From a virus: DNA of 48,602 nt. The notes below the pieces were generated by a model. That model was not told the origin of the DNA and did no database searches. It saw only the letters and a list, made by a program, of their open reading frames with translations. Below, piece after piece: positions 8,941 to 14,699 of this stretch. The stretch lies in IMG/VR virus record IMGVR_UViG_3300031673_000084, positions 1 through 48,602 of that record; one strand, 5' to 3'. Position numbers and translations under genes: made by a program. Numbering within the stretch: the first letter of the stretch is position 1; each line of letters opens with the position of its first letter.

Positions 8941-9420
8941 ATGGCTTCCGCCTTCGTCACAATCCGCCAGCTTGTTTACCAGGCAATCCACGCCAAGAAG
9001 CTTGCCGGGGGTTTCGTGGACAACGATTGGGAATTGGACTGGACGTATTTACCCTATCAAGAGCTAAAGGATATCCCGCCTAACGGCAAGGTATGGATAA
9101 TCGGATTGGCCCACGGGGACGAAGAAGCCTTGACCCGGGGTAATCTAACCAGTATGGAAATTCCGGTGCAAGTGGGTTTCCAAAGGCTGGTTAACGCTTC
9201 CCCCGCCGGTCGTTCGGTCCTTGATATGCTGGTTGAATTAGTAGAGCAGCTACGCGAAGTCTGCCGTAAAGAGGTTGCCGCCGACGATAACGGTTTTTCT
9301 TGGCTTCGGACCGAAAGTCTCAAAGACCCAGACGAAACACCCTATTCCTATATGGGCCTCCGTCAAGCTTCCAGCTTTGAGACCTATTTTACTCCTTACT
9401 ATAAAACAATCCTGGCATAG
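8941..9420 (+). CDS. tail terminator/completion-like protein
   Basis: 159-residue protein three bases after the preceding stop. No catalytic motif is visible. The mixed alpha/beta pattern (EIPVQVGFQRLVNASPAGRSVLDMLVELVEQLREVC in the middle, FETYFTPYYKTI at the end) and its position between the head-tail joiner and the tail tube fit a tail terminator or completion protein. The assignment is positional. Confidence 0.5.
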   Translation: MASAFVTIRQLVYQAIHAKKLAGGFVDNDWELDWTYLPYQELKDIPPNGKVWIIGLAHGDEEALTRGNLTSMEIPVQVGFQRLVNASPAGRSVLDMLVELVEQLREVCRKEVAADDNGFSWLRTESLKDPDETPYSYMGLRQASSFETYFTPYYKTILA

Positions 9421-9432
9421 GAGGGCTACACC

Positions 9433-9891
9433 ATGCCGCCGAAAACCGGACACAAGATGAAGCTCAACCGGAATACCGGAACGGTAGCCGTCCCGGTATG
9501 GTCCTTGGTCGCGGAGGTTGGGGACGTGAATATCCCCGATCTTTCAATGGGTATGGCGGAGTTAAAGCGGAGGGCATCCAACTTTGTCAAGAACCTTGCT
9601 TCCATTATTCAAACCATCGGGTTGGAATTCACCCTAACTCATGGAATGGACGCAACCAACTTTGATGCCATCCGGGCCAACTTCTTTGCGGGGACCGTGG
9701 AGGAATGGGCCATTATGGATGGTCCTATAGCTACCGGTGGGAGTGAAGGATTACGCATCCCGCTTCTGGTTGAAAACTTCCCATGGCAGCAACCCCTGGA
9801 AGATGTTTCGGGGCACGATATGCGGTTGGTTACCGGCTACATGGAGGAATCCGCCTCCGAGGTCGATCCATCCTGGTATCAAGTCCCCTAG
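9433..9891 (+). CDS. major tail tube protein
   Basis: 152 residues following a GGAGGG ribosome site. The pattern LNRNTGTVAVPVWSLVAEVGDVNIPDLSMGMAELKRRASNF, then IQTIGLEFTLTHGMDATNFDAIRANFFAGTVEEWAIMDG and a closing PSWYQVP is that of tail tube subunits in planctomycete-type siphoviruses: substrate-like N-terminal strands, an R-x-S turn, and an AIMDG strand. It would polymerise into the tail tube around the tape measure. Followed closely by a repeat A copy. Confidence 0.8.
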   Translation: MPPKTGHKMKLNRNTGTVAVPVWSLVAEVGDVNIPDLSMGMAELKRRASNFVKNLASIIQTIGLEFTLTHGMDATNFDAIRANFFAGTVEEWAIMDGPIATGGSEGLRIPLLVENFPWQQPLEDVSGHDMRLVTGYMEESASEVDPSWYQVP

Positions 9892-9908
9892 CCCAAAGCA
9901 ACTCCACC

Positions 9909-9933
9909 AATAAAAACCGCATTCTCAGTAAGG
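9909..9933 (+). repeat. intergenic repeat A, copy 3
   Basis: AATAAAAACCGCATTCTCAG then TAAGG, 35 bases before the ATG at 9944. It is a diverged copy: the AATAAAAACC half is intact, the GATTCC half reads ATTCTC. Confidence 0.7.
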
Positions 9934-9943
9934 GGTAAATACA

Positions 9944-10279
9944 ATGGCCGTCCTTACCGTGGAAACAATCGTACGGGCCGGGGTGGTTCCGTCCCTGGTT
10001 GCCGCCTCTGTTGGTGGTGATGAATTCGCAAATAACGGGCGGGAATTCCTCTACGTCAAGAATGACGATGCCGCCGGAAAGGACCTGACCTTTGATATCC
10101 AGGTGACGGTTGACGAACAGACCGTCACGGATCGACAAGTAACGGTTGCCGCCGGCACGGTCCGCTTGATCGGCCCATTTCCACCCCAGGTATACAACGA
10201 CGCAAACGGTAGGCTGCAAATCACCTATTCCGCCGTTACGTCACTTACCATCGGCGTTCTCAAAGTACAAGGGGGTTGA
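9944..10279 (+). CDS. virion-associated beta-sandwich protein, hypothetical
   Basis: 111 residues after AAGGGG. The sequence pattern (EFANNGREFLYVKNDDAAGKDLTFDIQVTVDEQTVTDRQVTVAAGTVRLIGPFPPQVYNDANGRLQITYSAVTSLTIGVLKV) is an all-beta domain widely seen in phage head/tail modules, with a characteristic GPFPP-x-YND turn. Exact function is not known to me; a decoration or structural role is likely from context. Confidence 0.65.
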   Translation: MAVLTVETIVRAGVVPSLVAASVGGDEFANNGREFLYVKNDDAAGKDLTFDIQVTVDEQTVTDRQVTVAAGTVRLIGPFPPQVYNDANGRLQITYSAVTSLTIGVLKVQGG

Positions 10280-10325
10280 CGTTTATCCTGCCATTGTATC
10301 ATCCATTTACTCAAGGGGATATTTC

Positions 10326-10775
10326 ATGTCAATAGAGAATCTGAAACAGCGATTGCAAGAAGGTGGGGAGCCCGAAGGAATGGTCTGCCATATTGCTCCT
10401 ACTATCCAGGTGACCGCTGGGGAATTGCTGGAAGCCTGCAACAGCAATCCGGGGCACCCGGTTGCAAAGGTCTATCGGGATGCCGTCAAGGAATCCCCAC
10501 CGGGGCAAAAGCTTACGGTGGAGAAAGCGGACCTTCAAGCCCTCTTGGAAAATCTGAGGGTTACCGTGGAAACCGTGGTGGAAAACGGAATCCGTATCCT
10601 CCGAAAATCCGTCAAGCAGCTTGTGGCAGAAAGCAAGCCTCCGGTTCCCGATCCTGCCGGAGCGACACAAACACCGGGGCCTATGAAGACTAATCAAGAC
10701 CCGGCTCGGCAGGCAGAACCGCAGTCAATCCAACTGCCGCCGGCTCAACCGCCGAAGAAGCCCGAGGGCAAGTAG
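10326..10775 (+). CDS. hypothetical protein with Pro-rich tail
   Basis: 149 residues after AAGGGGATATTTC. The first ~105 residues are mainly helical (ADLQALLENLRVTVETVVENGIRILRKSVKQLV, possible coiled coil). The C-terminal ~40 residues are Pro/Gln-rich (QSIQLPPAQPPKKPEGK). I do not recognise the family. It sits in the tail region, so a structural or assembly role is possible. Confidence 0.6.
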   Translation: MSIENLKQRLQEGGEPEGMVCHIAPTIQVTAGELLEACNSNPGHPVAKVYRDAVKESPPGQKLTVEKADLQALLENLRVTVETVVENGIRILRKSVKQLVAESKPPVPDPAGATQTPGPMKTNQDPARQAEPQSIQLPPAQPPKKPEGK

Positions 10776-10792
10776 CCCCAGGCGTTTTTGAT

Positions 10793-10807
10793 GTTTAGAC
10801 ACAAAAG
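10793..10807 (+). repeat. intergenic repeat B, copy 1
   Basis: GTTTAGACACAAAAG after GAT, 68 bases before the ATG at 10861, with a hairpin between. The same arrangement occurs at 24834. Confidence 0.7.
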
Positions 10808-10810
10808 CAA

Positions 10811-10829
10811 AAGGGGCATTGTGCCCCTT
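10811..10829 (+). terminator. perfect 8-bp hairpin in leader of 10861 gene
   Basis: AAGGGGCA pairs perfectly with TGCCCCTT across a 3-base loop. No U-tract follows, so it is more likely a leader structure than a full terminator. Confidence 0.55.
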
Positions 10830-10860
10830 GCAAACCTTCTCTTTTTGAAAGGGGTCAGTC

Positions 10861-11136
10861 ATGTTAGATGCACGATTCGGGTTTAGCTTGCGGATTGCCG
10901 CCCGCCGGGCTTTGCGAAAGGGCACGATTACCGAGGATGACTACCGGATGGTTCGGACCGTCGTTCGGACTTCCGGCGAATTGTTGGAGGTCGCCCAGCA
11001 GGAAGTCTTGGAAGAGGCGTATTGCCGCCGGCTGGTGCCTAGTGCCACGGAGGTCCCCAGGGAGATCGACTGCGAAAAGCTGATGGAGCTACTTGTCCAG
11101 TTGTTGCCGGTCATTCTGGCCCTTTTCGGGCTCTAG
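10861..11136 (+). CDS. hypothetical protein with hydrophobic C-terminus
   Basis: 91 residues after GAAAGGGGTCAGTC. The N-terminal half is basic and helical (RIAARRALRKGTITEDDYRMVRTVVR); the last ~20 residues (LMELLVQLLPVILALFGL) could form one membrane helix. The TITEDDYRMV stretch resembles helical parts of small phage proteins but no family is clear. Its leader carries repeat B plus a hairpin. Confidence 0.6.
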   Translation: MLDARFGFSLRIAARRALRKGTITEDDYRMVRTVVRTSGELLEVAQQEVLEEAYCRRLVPSATEVPREIDCEKLMELLVQLLPVILALFGL

Positions 11137-11185
11137 GCCCGCAGGCCGATCTGCTTGTTTCTGTCAAAACGAAAGGGGACTTGTT

Positions 11186-11392
11186 ATGCCCGGTCAAATC
11201 AGGGGCAGCATTGCGTTTGCTTCCAGCAAGGTTGGGGAAGCCGCCGAAGCCGCCGCAACGGCTGCCAATTGGGTTTCTAGCCTATTGGCAGCCTTCCAGG
11301 AAGACGGCTTGATTATCGAGGTTGACGCAAGGCTCCATATCAAGCCCGCTCCACCCGCTGAAAGCACCGGGGCCCCGGACGTTGGGGAATAG
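11186..11392 (+). CDS. hypothetical small protein
   Basis: 68 residues starting at the ATG after CGAAAGGGGACTTGTT. Ala-rich helix (GEAAEAAATAANWVSSLLAAF) then an acidic Pro-rich end. No family recognised. The longer in-frame start at 11093 would overlap the preceding gene without a ribosome site. Confidence 0.55.
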   Translation: MPGQIRGSIAFASSKVGEAAEAAATAANWVSSLLAAFQEDGLIIEVDARLHIKPAPPAESTGAPDVGE

Positions 11393-11421
11393 GGCCGGCT
11401 GGTCCTTGTGAAACAAACACC

Positions 11422-11458
11422 GCCGGCCCCGGGGTGAATAAGCCCTCCCCGGGCCGGC
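11422..11458 (+). terminator. strong GC hairpin before secreted-protein gene
   Basis: GCCGGCCCCGGGG (11422-11434) pairs with CCCCGGGCCGGC (11447-11458) with one bulged base, loop TGAATAAGCCCT. It starts 30 bases after the stop at 11392 and ends just before the ribosome site of the gene at 11480. No U-tract. Confidence 0.55.
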
Positions 11459-11479
11459 AAAGCTAGGGAGACAAACACA

Positions 11480-12247
11480 ATGAAAGCCTTTCGCGTTTTG
11501 CTTCCCGCCCTGGTCCTGCTTCTTGGAGCAGTCACGGGCCGGGGGGAAATTGCCCTGGTTGGGCCCGATACGGCCGAGCCGGGGGTGCCGTTTGATGTAG
11601 CGGTTACCGGCCTGGACGTGGAGATAGCCGACTTCCAGGGTAAGGCCCCTCCTCAAATCGAGTGGCGGGTTGTGCCCACTTTCAAGGGAACCACGATCCG
11701 CCCGAGATTCGAGCTGAAGGTGGTAATTGAAGGCACCAAGGCCCGTTGGGTGGTGGCCCCTTATGCTACGGTCACGATTGGCGAAGCCGGCCGGGCCGGT
11801 GTGGTGCTTATGTCGGTACAGAAGACCCTCGGAACGCTGGCCGTGCATGAGGTCACGGTAGGCCCTTTCCCACCACCACCACCACCACCACCACCACCAC
11901 CACCACCCCCGCCCCAAGACCTGTGGGGAATTATCCTAATCGAGGAATCCTCGCAGAGGACCCCGCAGGTCGCCCAACTGATATCGAGTCCGAAGCTCTT
12001 GGACTTCCTCAGGCAACACGACCTAGCCCGCCAAGTGATGGATCAAAACGTCAAGGACGAGAAGGGGATTGTACCACCGGACATTGCCCCGTACATTACC
12101 CTAGCCAGGAAACACCCCAAGGGTCTGCCAATCCTGTTTATCGTTGGCGAAGACGGTAGCTTCGTTTATGAAGGGCCTCCACCGGATACCCCCGAGGCCC
12201 TGATTGCCTTGGTCCAAAAGCACCTACAGCGGAGGGTGAAGCAATGA
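11480..12247 (+). CDS. secreted protein with polyproline hinge
   Basis: 255 residues. A clear signal peptide (MKAFRVLLPALVLLLGAVTG) is followed by a beta-rich, Ig-like segment (~25-128), a run of 15 prolines (residues 131-145) and a C-terminal alpha/beta domain (~150-255). The last domain ends in LPILFIVGEDGSFVYEGPPPDTPEALIALVQKHL, reminiscent of the C-terminal half of a thioredoxin-like fold, but no CxxC is present, so no redox chemistry is implied. Overlaps the next gene by ATGA, so it is probably co-translated with the papain-like peptidase and may act with it at the cell envelope. Confidence 0.7.
   Translation: MKAFRVLLPALVLLLGAVTGRGEIALVGPDTAEPGVPFDVAVTGLDVEIADFQGKAPPQIEWRVVPTFKGTTIRPRFELKVVIEGTKARWVVAPYATVTIGEAGRAGVVLMSVQKTLGTLAVHEVTVGPFPPPPPPPPPPPPPPPQDLWGIILIEESSQRTPQVAQLISSPKLLDFLRQHDLARQVMDQNVKDEKGIVPPDIAPYITLARKHPKGLPILFIVGEDGSFVYEGPPPDTPEALIALVQKHLQRRVKQ
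11870..11905 (+). repeat. (CCA)12 microsatellite
   Basis: Twelve perfect CCA codons, followed by CCC CCG CCC, encode the polyproline hinge. The remaining coding DNA uses mixed Pro codons, so the uniform repeat suggests slippage expansion. Changes in unit number would stay in frame. Confidence 0.95.
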
Positions 12248-13002
12248 CAAGCAAATCTGATATCCCGACCCCGCCCCCGTGGTTTCGCCCGGGGTGCCTC
12301 CCCCGTAAGAGCAAACCCGGGGAAGTCTGCCCCTTTCTCAAGGACCGGATCAAGGTGATTCCCGAAGAGGAATGGCCGGCTTTGATCGGCAAGATTAGTC
12401 TCCGGGTTCATGTCAACGCGGTTCTTGACCAAAACGGCATCGGCTCTTGTGCCGCTGAAGCCTCTACCCAAGGAGGTCTGCATATCCCACGGGACCAAGC
12501 AGGACTAGGGTTTATCCTCCTTAATCCCTTGTTTCCTTACCACCACACCTGTTACGGCCGGGACAATGGTTCGGCAATTGACGATAATCTCCGCTTTATC
12601 CGGGGGGACCACCCCGATTTCCCGGGCAAAGGTGGTGTGGCCCCCGAGAGCGTTTGGCCGCGGTCTAGGGGATGGAGAGCCAAGCCTTCCGGCGAAGCCT
12701 ACGCTGAAGCCTGGAGATACCGGGCCGATGAATTCTTCGACATTACTGGCAAGGCCGAATTCGGGACGGCCCTCTTGTGCGGCTTCGCCGTGGTCTTCGG
12801 ATACCCGGGACACGCGATAGCCGCCGTTGCCCTCAAGGATCGAAACACCATCATTTATGCCAACTCCTGGGGGGCGGGTTGGAATAATGGCGGTTATGGA
12901 GAAATCGGCTTCCGCTCTATCGAATGGGATTATGGGGCCTTCGCAATTCGATCTTCTATAGTGCCTTCCGACCATGGGGTGATTCCCCCTCCACGAACCT
13001 AG
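12244..13002 (+). CDS. papain-like (C1 family) cysteine peptidase
   Basis: 252-residue cysteine peptidase. The triad is visible in order: oxyanion Gln63 and Cys69 in DQNGIGSCAAEAS, His190 in PGHAIAAVAL, and Asn207 in IIYANSWGAGWNNGGYGEIGF, which is the diagnostic papain C-terminal motif. There is no signal peptide or obvious inhibitory propeptide; the N-terminus is Pro-rich. The gene is coupled (ATGA) to a secreted protein and followed by the tail chaperones. It may be a virion or lysis enzyme cutting envelope peptides or proteins, or a virion-processing protease. The family call is strong; the substrate is unknown. Confidence 0.85.
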   Translation: MTSKSDIPTPPPWFRPGCLPRKSKPGEVCPFLKDRIKVIPEEEWPALIGKISLRVHVNAVLDQNGIGSCAAEASTQGGLHIPRDQAGLGFILLNPLFPYHHTCYGRDNGSAIDDNLRFIRGDHPDFPGKGGVAPESVWPRSRGWRAKPSGEAYAEAWRYRADEFFDITGKAEFGTALLCGFAVVFGYPGHAIAAVALKDRNTIIYANSWGAGWNNGGYGEIGFRSIEWDYGAFAIRSSIVPSDHGVIPPPRT

Positions 13003-13021
13003 GGGACATAGAGGGGACACG

Positions 13022-13621
13022 ATGAATCCGACTGATAATGAATCCTTGGTCTTTGTGGACCGTAGGGGCGGGGAATGGGATGTAAGCCTATCCATGCTCG
13101 CGGCCCGCCGGATTGACGATTCCGACTTTTCTGTCCTGCGGAAGGAACCTTTTTCCTTTCTCCGCCCCACCAAGGAATTGTTCGGGGAAATCCTTACCGA
13201 TGCCCCTTTACTCTTCGCAATCATTTGGGCCGTGGTAAGCCCCCAGGCGAAGAGCGTTATGGGTATTGATGCTGCAAGCGAACCCGATAAGGCCGAAGCG
13301 GAATTCCTGGACCGCCTGGACGGGCGGGTTATGGAAGCCGCCCGGGAGGCGTTTTGGAGGTCGCTGACGGATTTTTTCCGGGACCACAAGATTGCCTTGG
13401 AAACATTGTATCGGCAGACAACGAACGTCCGGGGGATGATTGGGAAGGAACTGGAGAGGATGGAACCGGAAGTGCAGGTGTTGATCGGGGAAGAGATACG
13501 GGAGAGGGTGAAAGCCCTGAAAGAGGAAATACGCCACACGATCCAAGACGGGAAGCCTGGCGGGAAATCTCCCGAATCGTTGGAATCCTCCGATACCGGG
13601 ATGAAGACTGGCATCCATTAA
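13022..13621 (+). CDS. tail assembly chaperone (gpG-like), frameshift donor
   Basis: 199-residue tail chaperone, first of a G/GT-type pair that coats the tape measure during tail assembly. It begins with a conserved strand (FVDRRGGEWDVSLSMLAARRIDDSDFSV) and contains PLLFAIIWAVVSPQAKSVMGID and FWRSLTDFF, matching planctomycete-phage chaperones. The codons for Asp117-Phe118-Phe119 contain T_TTT_TTC (13372-13378), a perfect slippery heptamer. A -1 shift there enters the following frame and gives a 282-residue product. Ribosome site GAGGGG precedes the ATG. Confidence 0.8.
   Translation: MNPTDNESLVFVDRRGGEWDVSLSMLAARRIDDSDFSVLRKEPFSFLRPTKELFGEILTDAPLLFAIIWAVVSPQAKSVMGIDAASEPDKAEAEFLDRLDGRVMEAAREAFWRSLTDFFRDHKIALETLYRQTTNVRGMIGKELERMEPEVQVLIGEEIRERVKALKEEIRHTIQDGKPGGKSPESLESSDTGMKTGIH
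13372..13378 (+). promoter_or_regulatory. programmed -1 ribosomal frameshift site
   Basis: T TTT TTC in the zero frame of the chaperone gene, inside the conserved DFF codons. After a -1 slip the next codon is CCG and the frame stays open to 13869. Gene order (tail tube, this pair, tape measure) is the classical setting for such a site. Confidence 0.8.
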
Positions 13622-13869
13622 CCCTACGGGAATTGGTCATACAGTATGATGCCTGGTTGGTCAACCAGTGGGATCACACCGCTTGCCTGGCAGCCATGAT
13701 AGGAAATTTGACCCTGCTTGTTGGAAGCATCGGCTCCAAGCGAAAGCCCCGGTTCCAAGGCCCGGATAGTTACCACCCGTTAAGAAAGAAAGAACGGAGG
13801 GGATTGCGGATAACTGCCGATGAGATAGGGCTTTTGCATATACTCGGTAATGCCATGGTGAAGAGATAG
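13378..13869 (+). CDS. tail assembly chaperone C-terminal part (gpT-like, by -1 frameshift)
   Basis: 163 codons in the -1 frame relative to the gene at 13022, read only as the C-terminal part of the frameshift product. A Gly/Asp/Glu-rich linker (to ~13550) is followed by the conserved segment WHPLTLRELVIQYDAWLVNQWDHTACLAAMIGNLTLLVG, which matches the second chaperone frame of related phages. That part normally bridges to the tape measure. The C-terminus is longer than usual (to NAMVKR). No ribosome site supports independent initiation at the in-frame ATG 13354. Confidence 0.75.
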   Translation, partial: PGPQDCLGNIVSADNERPGDDWEGTGEDGTGSAGVDRGRDTGEGESPERGNTPHDPRREAWREISRIVGILRYRDEDWHPLTLRELVIQYDAWLVNQWDHTACLAAMIGNLTLLVGSIGSKRKPRFQGPDSYHPLRKKERRGLRITADEIGLLHILGNAMVKR

Positions 13870-13870
13870 C

Positions 13871-14455
13871 ATGTTTTGCTCATCCTTCCGATGCCGCCTG
13901 ACATTTTTTGACCGGTCCGTTATCCGGAGGAATTGGAGGAAGATTAACGAGAGCCCCATGAAGAAGGCCGGGCTCTTGGTTCGCCGAATCGCCCGGGGGA
14001 GTATCCGCCGGGGCCGGTTGACGAAAGCGGGATATAAACGCCCCTCCAAGCCGGGCAGGCCCCCGAAGTCCTGGAGAGAGGGAAAGCCCTTCAAAATGAT
14101 CTATTCCATACCCGGCCGGCTGGGGGCCTCGGTCCTTGTCGGTATGGTCGGATTCGGGCAACGTGGGGAACCGCCGCCGGGGCTTATGGAGCATGGGGGA
14201 AAGGCTACTCGGAAGGTCAATATCAGGGAAAAAGGGAGGGTTGGCCGAAACAAGCTGGGAAGATTCATAAGCGTTCGGGCAAAAAGGAGAAAAGCCGAAG
14301 CTTATAAGCGATTGGTAAAGGAAGGGCGAATTCGGGAAAGCCATCCTGCATCGGTACAGGCTGTCCGTTATCCATCCCGACCCTTTATGCAACCCGCCTT
14401 AATGAAGGCAAAACCCCGATTGCCCCGATTATGGCGGGGCTCCCTGGGGGCATGA
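13871..14455 (+). CDS. HK97 gp10-like / minor tail protein
   Basis: 194-residue very basic protein. The pattern FFDRSVIRRNWRKINESPMKKAGLLVRRIARGSIRR, then SKPGRPPKSW, GASVLVGMVGFG and PGLMEHGGKATRK is that of HK97 gp10-type tail completion/minor tail proteins: helix, SIRR, Pro-rich loop, strand, and a final EFGG-like EHGG. In many phages it precedes the tail tube; here it lies between the chaperones and the tape measure. The starting ATG is one base after the preceding stop. Confidence 0.7.
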   Translation: MFCSSFRCRLTFFDRSVIRRNWRKINESPMKKAGLLVRRIARGSIRRGRLTKAGYKRPSKPGRPPKSWREGKPFKMIYSIPGRLGASVLVGMVGFGQRGEPPPGLMEHGGKATRKVNIREKGRVGRNKLGRFISVRAKRRKAEAYKRLVKEGRIRESHPASVQAVRYPSRPFMQPALMKAKPRLPRLWRGSLGA

Positions 14456-14465
14456 GGTAATCATT

Positions 14466-14672
14466 ATGACAACCGTTGAAGCTATCCAGGTGGTGCTTCT
14501 GGCCCTACTAGCGTTGCAATTCCCTTGGGCCGTGCTGATTGAGCGAAGAGTGGCGAAGGTCCATACCCTGCTAAGCAATGGCCTTCCCTCCCAGGTGGAG
14601 AAGATTGGCAAGCGGGTGCATAACCTGGAAATCAATTGTGCCCGCCGGCATCCCGAAAGGACCGATTCTTAA
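14466..14672 (+). CDS. small single-span membrane protein
   Basis: 68 residues: N-terminal membrane helix (AIQVVLLALLALQFPWAVLI), then a polar helix (RRVAKVHTLLSNGLPSQVEKIGKRVHNLEIN). It could be a holin-like or other envelope protein; topology is all that can be said. Its stop codon is the first TAA of a repeat A copy. Confidence 0.6.
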   Translation: MTTVEAIQVVLLALLALQFPWAVLIERRVAKVHTLLSNGLPSQVEKIGKRVHNLEINCARRHPERTDS

Positions 14673-14696
14673 TAAACGCCAGCAATCCGGGCAAGG
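14671..14696 (+). repeat. intergenic repeat A, copy 4
   Basis: AATAAACGCCAGCAATCCGG then GCAAGG. It overlaps the stop of the previous gene and ends 3 bases before the ATG of the tape measure gene, so AAGG also acts as its ribosome site. Confidence 0.8.
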
Positions 14697-14699
14697 CAT

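Noticed and set aside
11480-12247. Functional thioredoxin
   Set aside because: The C-terminal strand pattern is only reminiscent of the fold and there is no CxxC pair.
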